A stretch of 64,000 nucleotides of DNA from JBBIKU01 sp037445245 (lineage in GTDB: Bacteria > Chloroflexota > Anaerolineae > Anaerolineales > Anaerolineaceae), in assembly GCA_037445245.1 (NCBI GenBank), contig JBBIKU010000001.1:8510-72509 (forward strand), read 5' to 3'. The translations under genes and the position numbers were made by a program. Positions 50,011 through 59,655 of this stretch are shown here, piece after piece. The first letter of the stretch is position 1; each line of letters starts with the position of its first letter. The notes beneath the pieces are model-generated. The model made no database searches and was not told the origin of the DNA. It saw only the letters and a program-made list of their open reading frames with translations.

Positions 50011-51861
50011 ATGGCAGACGCGGCAAAAAGAGAAACTCCGATCGAAAAAAAGTTCACGATACACCTTCAGCCTGCTGGACGCCGGGTTACCGTCGAATCC
50101 GGCAGCAGTCTCCTGCAAGCCGCCCAACGTGCCGGGGTTGACCTGGTAGCTGCCTGTGGGGGTGTGGGATTCTGCGGCACCTGCCAGGTGCGTCTGGTCG
50201 AAGGGGAGTTGAAATCGCCCTCGTCATCCGAAACCGCCTTGCTGGGCAGCCAGCGCATATCACAGGGTTTCCGGCTTGCCTGCCGGGCTACGCCGTTGAG
50301 CGATGTGCTTCTGGAAATCCCCCCCGCTTCATTGCCTGCCGCTCAGCGTATGCAGGTGGAGGGCGATGAGAGCTTCGTCGCGCCGCACCCGTTGGTGACC
50401 GCGCTGGATCTGGTGCTGGTGCCGCCGCAAATAACCGACCTGCGCTCTGACTTGAAACGCGTTGATCAGGCGCTGGCGGAAAGCGGGCTTCCGGCGCTGA
50501 CGGGTGATCTTCGCAGTCTGGGTGAATTATCCTGCCGCCTGCGTCAGGAGGCCTGGTTGGTGCGGCTTGCCATCCGAAGAGAAGATACGCTTACCCGTTT
50601 GATTTCTGTGTTGCCGTCAGCAACGCCGCTGTTGGGACTGGCAGTCGATTTAGGCTCGACCAAGCTGGCTCTGTATCTGGTCGAATTAGAGAGCGGTGCT
50701 ACGCTGGCGAGTGCGGGTACTATGAATCCCCAGATCGCATACGGCGAGGATGTGGTCAGCCGGATCGCCTTTGCCAATCAGAGCGACACCAATCGGTTGC
50801 TGCTGCAAACCCGTCTGGTGGATACATTAAACGAAGTGATTCTCGACCTGTGCAATAGGGCAGGTGCCGAACCCAACCAGATTGTGGACGGGGTGGTGGT
50901 GGGTAACACTGCCATGCACCATTTCTTTTGTGGACTGCCGGTGACGCAATTGGGTTCATCTCCCTATGTTCCTGCAGTGAGCGAGGAGCTGGATTTTTCC
51001 GCCGCTGAGGTCGGGTTAAATATGGCGCCCGGAGCGCAAGTGCACATGCCGGCGAACATCGCCGGATTTGTGGGCGCCGATCACACTGCTGCCCTGCTTT
51101 CCGCTCGCATGCGCAAAAACGGCGACGCCAAGGTGCTGGTGGATATCGGCACCAACACCGAAATCAGCTTGGCGGTTGGAGAACGGCTGTACACTTGTTC
51201 AACCGCTTCGGGACCGGCATTTGAGGGTGCGCATATCCGTGATGGGATGCGAGCTGCTCCAGGCGCTATCGAACGCGTTAACTTGGAAGGGGGCAAGGTT
51301 GTTGTTACCACCATTGACGGGCGAGCGCCGGTGGGAATCTGCGGTACGGGTATCTTGAGCGCCGTTGCCCAGATGCTGGACACAGGCATCATTGATCGAC
51401 GCGGCAGCCTGCGTCGGAACGCCGAGGGGGTGCGTTTGGTGGACGGCAGAGCAGCATTCGTGCTGGTAACCACCGCTGCAAGCGGACACGGGCGTGATAT
51501 TTTGATCACCCACAGAGACATAAACGAGATTCAGCTTGCCAAGGGCGCCATTCGCGCCGGGATCGAGGTTCTGTTGGAGGAAGCCGGTTTGGATGCGGAG
51601 CAGGTGGCGGAGTGGATCATTGCCGGCGCATTCGGCACCTATCTAGATATCCCCAGCGCGCTGCGTATAGGAATGTTCCCCAATCTGCCCGTAGAGCGCT
51701 TTCACCAGGTGGGCAATGCCGCCGGAGTGGGCGCCAAGCAAATGTTGATCTCGTGCCGTAAACGACAGGAGGCGCAGAGTCTGGTGGAAGGGGTTGATTA
51801 CATTGAATTGACAATTTATCCCGGTTTCAACCGACGCTTCGTCGACGCGATGTATTTTTAA
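50011..51861 (+). CDS. RACE-type corrinoid activation protein ([2Fe-2S]-ASKHA ATPase, DUF4445)
   Basis: A 616-residue protein. The N-terminal plant-type [2Fe-2S] ferredoxin domain has C49, C55, C58 and C91 (CGGVGFCGTC ... RLACRA). A linker (~110-200) precedes the ASKHA domain: LAVDLGSTKLALYLVE (phosphate 1), VVGNTAMHHFFCGLPV, VLVDIGTNTEISL and AGAFGTYLD. RACE proteins use ATP to reduce inactivated cob(II)alamin to cob(I)alamin on corrinoid proteins. It starts 8 bases after the methyltransferase stop, the third gene of the set. This replaces the SAM-dependent reactivation used by ordinary MetH. Confidence 0.93.
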   Translation: MADAAKRETPIEKKFTIHLQPAGRRVTVESGSSLLQAAQRAGVDLVAACGGVGFCGTCQVRLVEGELKSPSSSETALLGSQRISQGFRLACRATPLSDVLLEIPPASLPAAQRMQVEGDESFVAPHPLVTALDLVLVPPQITDLRSDLKRVDQALAESGLPALTGDLRSLGELSCRLRQEAWLVRLAIRREDTLTRLISVLPSATPLLGLAVDLGSTKLALYLVELESGATLASAGTMNPQIAYGEDVVSRIAFANQSDTNRLLLQTRLVDTLNEVILDLCNRAGAEPNQIVDGVVVGNTAMHHFFCGLPVTQLGSSPYVPAVSEELDFSAAEVGLNMAPGAQVHMPANIAGFVGADHTAALLSARMRKNGDAKVLVDIGTNTEISLAVGERLYTCSTASGPAFEGAHIRDGMRAAPGAIERVNLEGGKVVVTTIDGRAPVGICGTGILSAVAQMLDTGIIDRRGSLRRNAEGVRLVDGRAAFVLVTTAASGHGRDILITHRDINEIQLAKGAIRAGIEVLLEEAGLDAEQVAEWIIAGAFGTYLDIPSALRIGMFPNLPVERFHQVGNAAGVGAKQMLISCRKRQEAQSLVEGVDYIELTIYPGFNRRFVDAMYF

Positions 51862-51969
51862 TGCTCTCCCCTCGACGTTCATCTGATGGCTGTCGCGTGT
51901 GTGCGGCAAATTTACCAGCATTCTAATGCCCGATCAATTCGGTCCGACAGAGTCATCCAGGAGACAGGC

Positions 51970-52326
51970 ATGTCAGCCATTTTTCGTAAACTCAACCTTA
52001 AAGGGCAAACCGAGATTGTGGTGTTGAATGCGCCAGCGAGTTTTGAACCGGAACTCAATGCGCTTGAAAACGTCGTCATTCAACGCTCGGTACTAGACGT
52101 TGTTGAAATTGGCTTTTCGCTGGCGTTTGTCACTCAGCAGGCGGAGGTGGACGCCCTTGCTGCCGCGCTCGCCGATAAAGCCAAAGGCGATGCTCTGGTT
52201 TGGTTTGCCTATCCAAAGGGCAGCTCGAGGAAATATCGCTGCGACTTCAACCGCGACACAGGCTGGGATATGCTCAACAAGTTGGGCTTCGAAGGCGTAC
52301 GGCAGGTTTCGATTGATGAAGACTGA
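51970..52326 (+). CDS. DUF3052-like small protein
   Basis: A 118-residue protein. The ATG at 51970 has AGGAG six bases before it. FRKLNLKGQTEIVVLNAPASFEPEL and KAKGDALVWFAYPKGSSRKYRCDFNRDTGWDML fit the DUF3052/YdeI-linked family as I recall it. No catalytic residue can be named. The next gene, an OmdA-like protein, starts about 20 bases downstream, and the two families often travel together. Confidence 0.68.
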   Translation: MSAIFRKLNLKGQTEIVVLNAPASFEPELNALENVVIQRSVLDVVEIGFSLAFVTQQAEVDALAAALADKAKGDALVWFAYPKGSSRKYRCDFNRDTGWDMLNKLGFEGVRQVSIDED

Positions 52327-52347
52327 TCGGCGCTGCGCTTTAGGAGG

Positions 52348-52638
52348 GTGGAATTTATTTCAAGACTGACGCGGGTGCAGAAAAGCGGGGACCAGAAAGC
52401 CGACGGCTTGCAACGACCACGGCAACCGATGCCAACGTTCGTTGCGCAGGCGCTGGAAGGGCGCGGCCTGATGGCGGCTTATCGTTCCCGCCCTCCGTAT
52501 CAGCAGAACGACTACCTGGGTTGGATCAGCGCTGCCAAACGCAACGAAACCCGTAATAAACGATTACAACAGATGCTGGATGAGCTGGAGAGAGGCGACC
52601 GCTACATGAATATGCCGTATCAAGCCCGAAAGTCGTGA
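52348..52638 (+). CDS. YdeI/OmpD-associated (OmdA) family protein, short
   Basis: A 96-residue frame from GTG 52348. The C-terminal half, YLGWISAAKRNETRNKRLQQMLDELERGDRYM, is the OmdA (bacteriocin-protection/YdeI) pattern with the WI..AK..ETR core. An ATG at 52429 starts close to where small family members usually begin and may be the true start, since AGGAG lies only one base from the GTG. Function is poorly known; relatives affect sensitivity to peptides or metabolise small amines. Confidence 0.7.
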   Translation: MEFISRLTRVQKSGDQKADGLQRPRQPMPTFVAQALEGRGLMAAYRSRPPYQQNDYLGWISAAKRNETRNKRLQQMLDELERGDRYMNMPYQARKS

Positions 52639-52647
52639 GCACAGGGC

Positions 52648-53690
52648 TCAATTCGCCAGCCATTGATCGAAATAAGCCGCCAGGTTTTTAAAAAGGGAAG
52701 GGTTAATGGCTTCAAACCGGCTTGATGGCTCGCTCATGCCGATCAAAAAACCCGCTAGCGCCGTTATCAGAACAGTCATTCCGAAGGTGATCTACAATAC
52801 GCTTCGGAAAAAACAAGTGCCAAGTCGCAAACGACTCATGAGCCACATTCCAGTGACCGAGAGAATGACCAGAAAGGGAGTAAAATCCATCTGGAAACGC
52901 ATCGCCGAAAAGGCATAAGTCAAAATGGGGGCAAGCAGGAACGTAAGCCCTCCCAGCAACCACAGCATCAGCCAGAGCATTTGTCTTGCTTCCCGATTTT
53001 GTCTCTGACGCACAAGCGCCGGCAATCCCCGTATCGCTGTCAGTGCAAACCAGGTTTCCGGTGCTGCCACAAGAAAACCGCTGAGCGGTTCGTGGTAAAG
53101 ATAGTTTTCAGGCAGGCGGATGAAGAAGGGCCACATGTTTTCGCTGACAAAGGGAGCGATCAGAAACGGGAAGTGGCTTTCGACTCGCGGTGGGCGCATC
53201 AAATACCCATACAGGTTGGGAAGTAGATAGCTGAGCGAAAAGGCATCCTGATACACCCCTGTCATTGGACCGGTGAGCTGGTAGCGCATTCCAAACTCAA
53301 ACACACTTCCAAAGCGAAGCAGGTTGTAGCCCGCCAGAAGGGTTGCTCCAAGCACCAAGGGAAGGCAAAAAGCAATTGTATTGGATATGATTTTTGAAAA
53401 TCGGTACTTTTCCAGCCCTTGATTTCCGAAAAGGAAGAAAAGTACCCTTGCTGCCAGATAAACTACCGCTGGCGCAAGGCTGGCACGACTGCCAACCGCG
53501 CAGGTAAAGCATAATCCGGCGATCACTAGTCCGATTTGACCAGCTTTTGGTTTCTGGATGGACAGGCTGCCAGCAGGCGGCGTCCGCTGCTCCAATTGGT
53601 GTCTTTGTCAATTCCGAGCACTGTGGCGAAAATCGCTACCAGGACTAACAGTAATCCAAGCGTAAAAATCACTCCCTAGAATATCGTGTT
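52648..53690 (-). pseudogene. Polytopic membrane protein (glycosyltransferase-like), fragmented
   Basis: The longest frame (53595-52792, 267 residues) has membrane helices and the recognisable GSRASLAPAVVYLAARVLF, LLAGYNLLRFGSVFEFGMRYQLTG and YLLPNLYGYLMRPPRVESHFPF blocks, the C-terminal half of a large mannosyltransferase-like protein found in related bacteria. Near 52795 the frame shifts: the true end, ITFGMTVLITALAGFLIGMSEP to FDQWLAN, continues in another frame to the stop at 52648-52650. Upstream, a helix (FTLGLLLVLVAIFATVLGIDKDTNW) at ~53690-53600 is in a third frame. Most of the N-terminus is gone. Confidence 0.7.
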
Positions 53691-53793
53691 TATGACAGAT
53701 TTGCTTGAGTTCATTGACCGCCCTGGACGATAAATCCATTCAGAATACTGTGGTGAAAAGGATAGCGAATGATTTCGCATCCACCCCCTCGGA

Positions 53794-55365
53794 TCAACTT
53801 TTACCTGCCAGATGGGGCAGGTTGCCAGGCAAAGCGCGCATTGCCTGGTATAACGGGCGCAGCCGTTCGTACATCCTCAAATATACCTGATTGTAAAGGT
53901 CATCGTAGATGCGGCACACCGCTGGGTCGGGGGCGAAGGTTCGTTCGAGGCGTGTCATCTCCTTCACTGCGTGGTGAAAATTGTGGTGTATCCCCACACC
54001 GACCGCCGCCACCATGGCTGCCCCCAGCCCTGAGGCTTCGTAAACGTGCGGGCGGGCGGCGGGCATTCCAAAAATGTCCGCTGTCATTTGCATGGCTGCA
54101 TTACTCTGGCTACCGCCGCCGGCGACTCGCAATTCGGTGATCGGGACTTTGCTGCGTTTCTCAGTGCGCTCCTTGCCTTCGCGTAATGCGTAGGCAAGTC
54201 CTTCCAGAATAGCGCGGTAGAGATGAGCGCGGGTGTGCACGTCACTAAAGCCAATCACTGCTCCGCGTGCTTCGGGCCCTGGGTGGCGCAATCCCGGTGA
54301 CCAGTAAGGCTGCAAAACCAACCCATGCGAGCCAGGTGGAACGGAGTTCACCAGATCGTCGAACAGCATCTCGGGTTCCACGTCACGTTCATTTGCCAGA
54401 TGTTGTTCGCGCAGACCGAATTCCTGTTTGAACCAGCTCACCATCCAGTAACCACGATAAATTTGCAGCTCGAGGTTGTACAGCCCTGGTTCGGCGGCGG
54501 GGTAGGGGGGCAGCATCGGAATCACTTCGATGTATTTTTTGTGAGTGGTGTTGATGGTGGCGGCGCTGCCGTAGCTCAGGCAAGCAACGTGCGGCTGCAA
54601 GCTGCCGGTACCCAGCACCTCGCAAGCTTTGTCGGCGGCGGCGGCAATCAAAGGAAGCCCGGCGGGGATGCCGGTGGCTTGCGATGCCTGGGGAGTGATC
54701 TCTCCCAGCGGCTGTGCTTGTGGCACCAGTTCCGGCAGCATTACTGGATCGATCGGCATTGCCAGCCAGCGCCAATCGCCCTTGGTTGCCCACTTTTGGG
54801 TTTTGTAATCAAAAGGCATGTAGCCCACCTGGCAACCAACTGAGTCGACGAATCTACCAGTGAGCAGGTGCGTCAGATAACCGGAGAGGTACACGAATTT
54901 GTGGGTCTTTTTCCAAATTTCGGGTTGGTGTGCGCAAATCCAGTTGGCTTCGCATTCCGATTGTAAATATGCCACTGTTTCGCTGACACCAGCGACCTTG
55001 AAAGCAGCACCCCACAAACCACCAACGGGGCGTACGTTCTCCGTGCGGCGCTGATCAAGCCAGACGATGGCGGGGCGTAGCGGTTTGCCGTCCTTATCGA
55101 GGCTGAGGACGGTGGCGCGTTGGGTGGTGACGGTGACGGCGGCGATGGATTGTCGTTGCACGCCAGTCTGCTGCCACAACCCCTGGCACGCTTGGCACAC
55201 CGCGTCCCAGAAGACAAGGGGATGTTGTTCGGCAAACCCGGGCAAGACGGAGAAATAAGGCTCGATCATGATCCGGTTTTTGGCAAGCAGCCGCCCGCGT
55301 GGATCGAAGAGCAAGGCACGCACTGACTGTGTCCCGTTGTCAATTGCCAGCAAATTTTCTGCCAT
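53794..55365 (-). CDS. FGGY-family carbohydrate kinase
   Basis: A 523-residue ASKHA sugar/polyol kinase. [13 protein letters not shown] (phosphate 1), [19 protein letters not shown] and [12 protein letters not shown] (phosphate 2/catalytic region), and [23 protein letters not shown] (adenosine) are intact. GGAG precedes the ATG. It is the last gene of an operon with gntR, glpD and an alkyl-DHAP-synthase-like gene. Glycerol kinase would fit the pathway, but the sequence lacks the compact glycerol-kinase look, so another three- to five-carbon polyol or sugar alcohol is also possible. Confidence 0.9.
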   Translation of the reverse strand: MAENLLAIDNGTQSVRALLFDPRGRLLAKNRIMIEPYFSVLPGFAEQHPLVFWDAVCQACQGLWQQTGVQRQSIAAVTVTTQRATVLSLDKDGKPLRPAIVWLDQRRTENVRPVGGLWGAAFKVAGVSETVAYLQSECEANWICAHQPEIWKKTHKFVYLSGYLTHLLTGRFVDSVGCQVGYMPFDYKTQKWATKGDWRWLAMPIDPVMLPELVPQAQPLGEITPQASQATGIPAGLPLIAAAADKACEVLGTGSLQPHVACLSYGSAATINTTHKKYIEVIPMLPPYPAAEPGLYNLELQIYRGYWMVSWFKQEFGLREQHLANERDVEPEMLFDDLVNSVPPGSHGLVLQPYWSPGLRHPGPEARGAVIGFSDVHTRAHLYRAILEGLAYALREGKERTEKRSKVPITELRVAGGGSQSNAAMQMTADIFGMPAARPHVYEASGLGAAMVAAVGVGIHHNFHHAVKEMTRLERTFAPDPAVCRIYDDLYNQVYLRMYERLRPLYQAMRALPGNLPHLAGKS

Positions 55366-55408
55366 TCAAGTTCTCCTCAGCCGCGGCTGGTGGGCGATCG
55401 GGCGGCAC

Positions 55409-57145
55409 TCATCGCTTTAGGAAACCCCACTTTTTACTAGCTTGCTCTGCGGACATGTCCAGTCCCAATGTGCCACCGGGATTCATGATGTTGTGGGGGT
55501 CGAAATGTTTTTTGAGGGCACGCAGCACCCCCATCGCAGCTCGACCGATCTGTTCTTCCAGCCAGGGAGCGGTCTGTTTGCCGATACCGTGATGGTGGCT
55601 CATGGCTGCGCCTGATTTCTGGATTGCTTCCAGCACGGCGTATTGTAATTCGAGATAACGATTGATATCGGTGTTTCTGGCTATGAAGATGAAGTACAAA
55701 TTGGTGCCCTGGGGGTAGGCGTGCGAGAGGTGGGTCATGCAGATGGTTTGTGGGTGGGCTTTGATGACCCGGCGTACCTGTTCGTGCACGCGAGGCATCT
55801 GCTCCCACGTGACAGCGCATTCCAGAGTATCGATCAGGATGCCGAAGTCCATCAAATCGTCGCGCATGTAAGGGTCCGTGAAGCGGCTGTGTTCCCAGCG
55901 GCGGGTGATGCCGAAGGGAGTGAGGGTGAGGGCGCCATGCTTGTGACAGACAGCGTGAACCTTGCGTTTGACCAGGCGGGTGAAGTGGCGGTCGCCGTCG
56001 GTGGAGCCCAGCAGCAGGCAGCGTTGCGCCGGCAGATAGCCGAGGGTTTTGAGGATGGAGTCGGCGGGGGAGTTGTGAACTGCGTATATGCGCATAGCCA
56101 CATCAGTCTCCTCGGCATCGGATAAACGAAAGACTGACGGAAAACCAAACTCGCCCTGCATAATCTGACGGTAAGCACTATGGGCGTCTTCCCAGTTTTT
56201 GAACAGATAGCTGAAGCGGCGGGTGTTTTCAGGTTGGTGGTGGCACACGCGCAAAGTGACTTCAGTCAACACCCCGAAACAGCCTTCAGAACCGATCAGA
56301 ATCTGATTCAAATCCGGTCCGGTGGCTGCCCTGGGGTAGGGGGGTGTGCGGATCAATCCTAGCGGGGTAACGTATTCCTGCGAGCGTACCATATCTTCAA
56401 TTTTTCCGTAATAGGTGGAGTTTTGCCCGGCGCCGCGAGTCACAACCCAGCCACCCACGCAGGAATGCTCGAACGACTGTGGGAAGTGTCCAACGGTGTA
56501 GTTGCGGCTTGCACCCAGCATTTGGGTGGCATGGTTTAAGGTCTGCTCCAGTTCGGGTCCCCAAATGCCTGGTTGCACCGTAACGGTGTGATCAATCTCG
56601 TTCAGGGCGATCACGCGCTTCATATACACGCTCATGTCCAGGGTGACGCCACCCCTGACTGCTTCAGCGCCACGGGTCACTGAAGAACCACCGCCGTAAA
56701 CGGTGATGGGGATGTATTGCTGGTGGCAGTACGCTACGATCGCCTCAACGTCGGCGCGGTGGCGTGGGCGTAAAACTAAATCGGGGAGATTCTCAACGAT
56801 GTGGTGGCGCAGCCGTAGGGCGTCGATCATCCCGGCACCGTAAGAAACCCGCGTGCGCTCGTAGGGGTCGCTGCTTGCATTATCCTCGCCAACGATCTTG
56901 GCAAGACGGTGTAAATGGTGTTGTTCCAATCTGGGGGGCGCCGCAGAATCGAACGCTTCTAGAGCTAGCGAGGGCTGGGTGAAATCCTGGTCGCGCATGC
57001 CAAAAGTATCCCGCAGCAGGCGGTAGAAGCCGTAATTGGGATGCTTAAAGGCATGCGGATCATTCCATTTGAACAGAGCCCGGTAGCTTCCGGTTGGGGT
57101 GTCGCCTTCATACCAATTGGGCTTAAATTCATTTTTCGGGGTCAC
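55409..57145 (-). CDS. FAD-binding oxidoreductase, alkyldihydroxyacetonephosphate synthase-like
   Basis: A 578-residue vanillyl-alcohol-oxidase-fold flavoenzyme. DLVLRPRHRADVEAIVAYC and VYGGGSSVTRGAEAVRGGV bind the FAD pyrophosphate; VGHFPQSFEHSCVGGWVVTRGAGQNSTYYGKIEDMV is strongly AGPS-like; the C-terminal HHHGIGKQTAPWL supplies the active-site His. AGPS swaps the acyl chain of acyl-DHAP for a fatty alcohol, giving the ether bond; bacterial relatives may instead oxidise glycerol-type alcohols or lactate. The GTG start at 57145 has GGAGG seven bases upstream. It lies 40 bases after glpD and 43 before the FGGY kinase gene, so its substrate probably comes from the glycerol-phosphate/DHAP pool. 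Confidence 0.88.
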   Translation of the reverse strand: MTPKNEFKPNWYEGDTPTGSYRALFKWNDPHAFKHPNYGFYRLLRDTFGMRDQDFTQPSLALEAFDSAAPPRLEQHHLHRLAKIVGEDNASSDPYERTRVSYGAGMIDALRLRHHIVENLPDLVLRPRHRADVEAIVAYCHQQYIPITVYGGGSSVTRGAEAVRGGVTLDMSVYMKRVIALNEIDHTVTVQPGIWGPELEQTLNHATQMLGASRNYTVGHFPQSFEHSCVGGWVVTRGAGQNSTYYGKIEDMVRSQEYVTPLGLIRTPPYPRAATGPDLNQILIGSEGCFGVLTEVTLRVCHHQPENTRRFSYLFKNWEDAHSAYRQIMQGEFGFPSVFRLSDAEETDVAMRIYAVHNSPADSILKTLGYLPAQRCLLLGSTDGDRHFTRLVKRKVHAVCHKHGALTLTPFGITRRWEHSRFTDPYMRDDLMDFGILIDTLECAVTWEQMPRVHEQVRRVIKAHPQTICMTHLSHAYPQGTNLYFIFIARNTDINRYLELQYAVLEAIQKSGAAMSHHHGIGKQTAPWLEEQIGRAAMGVLRALKKHFDPHNIMNPGGTLGLDMSAEQASKKWGFLKR

Positions 57146-57185
57146 GAATCCGCCTCCAGGGCTGAGGGATAGTATGGCGGGGTTT

Positions 57186-58778
57186 TCAAGTCAGAGGCTG
57201 AGGGCTGTATGCCTTGTTCCATTTCTCGTGGTAACGATGCTCTTCCTGTTGCCAGCGTTCGTCACTCCACCCCAGTTCGGATTGCACAATGGCGCGAATG
57301 CGCGCTAGGCGGGCACGGGCGCCTTCCGGCAGCAGAACACCTAAGCGTACCCGCCGCAGTAGCAGGTCATCTAGGTGCTGCACGCCTTCCGCTCGCGCCG
57401 CCCAACGTAGCTCTGCCCACAGGTTAGGCAGGCAATCAATGCGTTCCAACTCGCCCGGTTGCGCCGCATCCAGCAACGCCTGGGTTTCGCTGCCGTACCT
57501 GCCCCGCAGATAATTCAGGGTTGCATGTTCGAGCGGTGATTGTGGTAGCGGTGGCAGACGGTCAAAAACCGCGCTTCGTTTTGAGGGTGGCTTGCCACCA
57601 CCCACGGCGGTGAGAATAGCTTCCACTGTTTGGTGTGCCATGACTCGGAAGGTGGTCAGCTTACCGCCGGTGATGGTGATCAATCCGGATTCCTGCCATA
57701 GGCAGTGCGCGCGCGATTCTTTGGAGGGATTTTCTGCCCCGCCGGCGATGACCGGGCGCAGACCGGCAAAGGAGGAAATCACATCGGTATGTTGCAGCCT
57801 TAGGCCGGGTAGCAGAAAGCTGACCGCCTCCATCAGGTATTCAACCTCTTCCCGGCTGACGAACGGCTCGGCGCTGTCTCTTTCCAGCGCCGGCTCGTGG
57901 TCGGTATCTGTGGTGCCAACAATGGTTACGCCTTCCCAGGGGATCATGAACATGGCGCGGCGGTCACGGGGGTGAAAGAGGGTCAGTGCCTCTTGTAGCG
58001 GAAATTTTGCTTGCGGGAAGACCAGATGGCTGCCTCGCAGTTTGCGCAACCGCTTTTTTCCTCCCACTTGCTGACGCAGATCGTCGCTCCACGGCCCGGC
58101 GGCGTTGACGATCACCTTTGCCTGCACCTCAGCGCTTCTGTTGCCAGGTTCGGAGGTGTCCTGCACTGCTACGCCGCACACGGCGCCGGCGGCATTGCGC
58201 AACACGCGCTCCACCCGGGCATAACTCAGAGCGGTGCCGCCGGCAGCTACGGCCTCCCTTAAGATACGCAGCACCAGCCGACTGTCATCCACACTAGCGT
58301 CGTAATAGCGAAAGCCGGCGAGCACGCCCTCGCGGTTAAGAGCGGGGTACTCCCAACGCATGCGCTGTGGGCTGAGGCGATGATTTTTCAGCGTGTGCCC
58401 CATCAGGTCGTAGATCACCAAGCCGATCCCCAACATGTGGGTGGGGATGCTGTAACAGGCAAAGTTGGGCAGCATGAATGCCAGAGGGTTGACCAGATGC
58501 GGCGCAGCCTTCAGCATCCACTGACGCTCGCGTACCGATTCCTGGGTGACGTCGAATTGGCGGTTGAACAGGTAGCGAAAACCGCCGTGCACCAGTTTGG
58601 AAGAACGGCTGGAGGTACCGAAGGAAAAGTCGCCGGCTTCCAGCAGCAGTGTTTTCAAGCCGCAGGCGACAGCCAGGCGCAGCACACCCGCGCCGGTGAT
58701 GCCACCGCCGACGACGATAACATCCCAGGGTTGTTTGAGATTTTGCCAGAGGTGATCACGCCAACTAATGTTCCACAC
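57186..58778 (-). CDS. glpD: Glycerol-3-phosphate dehydrogenase (FAD-dependent)
   Basis: A 530-residue GlpD/GlpA-type enzyme. VIVVGGGITGAGVLRLA is the FAD Rossmann motif (~21-37), followed by FSFGTSSRSSKLVHGGFRYL, and a C-terminal DAO_C domain (~390-525). VIVNAAGPWSDDLRQ and TITGGKLTTFRVMA are conserved. It oxidises sn-glycerol 3-phosphate to DHAP at the inner membrane and passes electrons to quinone or another acceptor. GTG start with AAGGAAAC upstream. First enzyme gene after the GntR regulator. Confidence 0.92.
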   Translation of the reverse strand: MWNISWRDHLWQNLKQPWDVIVVGGGITGAGVLRLAVACGLKTLLLEAGDFSFGTSSRSSKLVHGGFRYLFNRQFDVTQESVRERQWMLKAAPHLVNPLAFMLPNFACYSIPTHMLGIGLVIYDLMGHTLKNHRLSPQRMRWEYPALNREGVLAGFRYYDASVDDSRLVLRILREAVAAGGTALSYARVERVLRNAAGAVCGVAVQDTSEPGNRSAEVQAKVIVNAAGPWSDDLRQQVGGKKRLRKLRGSHLVFPQAKFPLQEALTLFHPRDRRAMFMIPWEGVTIVGTTDTDHEPALERDSAEPFVSREEVEYLMEAVSFLLPGLRLQHTDVISSFAGLRPVIAGGAENPSKESRAHCLWQESGLITITGGKLTTFRVMAHQTVEAILTAVGGGKPPSKRSAVFDRLPPLPQSPLEHATLNYLRGRYGSETQALLDAAQPGELERIDCLPNLWAELRWAARAEGVQHLDDLLLRRVRLGVLLPEGARARLARIRAIVQSELGWSDERWQQEEHRYHEKWNKAYSPQPLT

Positions 58779-58820
58779 TGTGTTTCCTTGAACAAGGAAG
58801 CGAATGCGCTTTGCTGTGAT

Positions 58821-59537
58821 TCATGCGATTTTCTCATCCGGCAAAGGGGGCGAGTTGAGGCGCAGCCAGAATTCGCGACTCTCGCCCATGACACGCTGCG
58901 AGAGGGCGTAGGCGGAGGCGCTATCTCTCCGAAGGGCACAGTCGAGTAATTGGCGGTAGAAATTTCGGGAGTGGGCGCGGGTTTCGAGGTGATCGAAGTA
59001 AGGTACACCAACCAGGTCGTAAAGGCGCTGGACGCTGTTGATGAAATAAACAAAGAACGAGTTGCCCGAGGCGAGAGTGAGCTGTTTGTGTACCTGCCAG
59101 TCAAAGCGAGCGTAGGCTTGGGCGGATTCGGATAGTTCGGTATACTGTTGCAACTGGTCAATGATTCGAGCGGGCTCGTTTTCGATGGCAAGGCGGGTAT
59201 AATCCGGCGCCAGCAAAATGCGCACGTACAGCAGGTCGGGAATGAAACCTTCAGGCAATCGATCTTGATAACGCGCCATGGCGATCATCACCCCTAGATT
59301 GCCGTCCTCCCAGTAGTTACGCACGCGAGTCGGGCGACCGTGGCGGATTTCAATCCAGCCGTTGCATTCTAGCCGCTGCAATGCCTCGCGTAAGGTGGGG
59401 CGGGTGACGCCAAGCATTGCCGCCAGTTCGCGTTCGGGGGGTAGACTGGTCCCAATCGCAAAGATGCCGTCGAGCATGGCTTGAATCAGGCGGCTTTCGG
59501 TGCATTGAGCCGGTTTGGGTAGGGGCTTCCAGTGCAT
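58821..59537 (-). CDS. GntR-family regulator, FadR subfamily
   Basis: A 238-residue regulator with an N-terminal winged helix (IFAIGTSLPPERELAAMLGVTRPTLREALQRLECNGWIEIRHGRPTRV) and a C-terminal all-helical effector domain of FadR/FCD type (GFIPDLLYVRILL, ARFDWQVHKQLTLASGNSFF, and HLETRAHSRNFYRQLLDCALRRD). FadR itself binds acyl-CoA; many relatives sense other acids. An AGGTCATACCA site lies 19 bases upstream of the ATG, so it probably represses its own operon, which contains glpD, the AGPS-like gene and the FGGY kinase. Confidence 0.9.
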   Translation of the reverse strand: MHWKPLPKPAQCTESRLIQAMLDGIFAIGTSLPPERELAAMLGVTRPTLREALQRLECNGWIEIRHGRPTRVRNYWEDGNLGVMIAMARYQDRLPEGFIPDLLYVRILLAPDYTRLAIENEPARIIDQLQQYTELSESAQAYARFDWQVHKQLTLASGNSFFVYFINSVQRLYDLVGVPYFDHLETRAHSRNFYRQLLDCALRRDSASAYALSQRVMGESREFWLRLNSPPLPDEKIA

Positions 59538-59555
59538 GGTGCTTTTATTGGTCAG

Positions 59556-59566
59556 AGGTCATACCA
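59556..59566. promoter_or_regulatory. FadR-type GntR operator candidate
   Basis: AGGTCATACCA has the symmetric GGT-N3-ACC core of the TNGTNNNACNA operator known for the FadR subfamily, with one mismatch at the first base. It is 19 bases before the start of the GntR gene, where the minus-strand promoter is expected, so self-repression is likely. Confidence 0.5.
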
Positions 59567-59655
59567 TTTAATTGTTTTGTAGCATAAATCTGATCCCTTT
59601 TCAAGGGGGAGCGTTCCATCTGTTTGCCCAAAGTTAAAATATCACCCAGGTTGAC

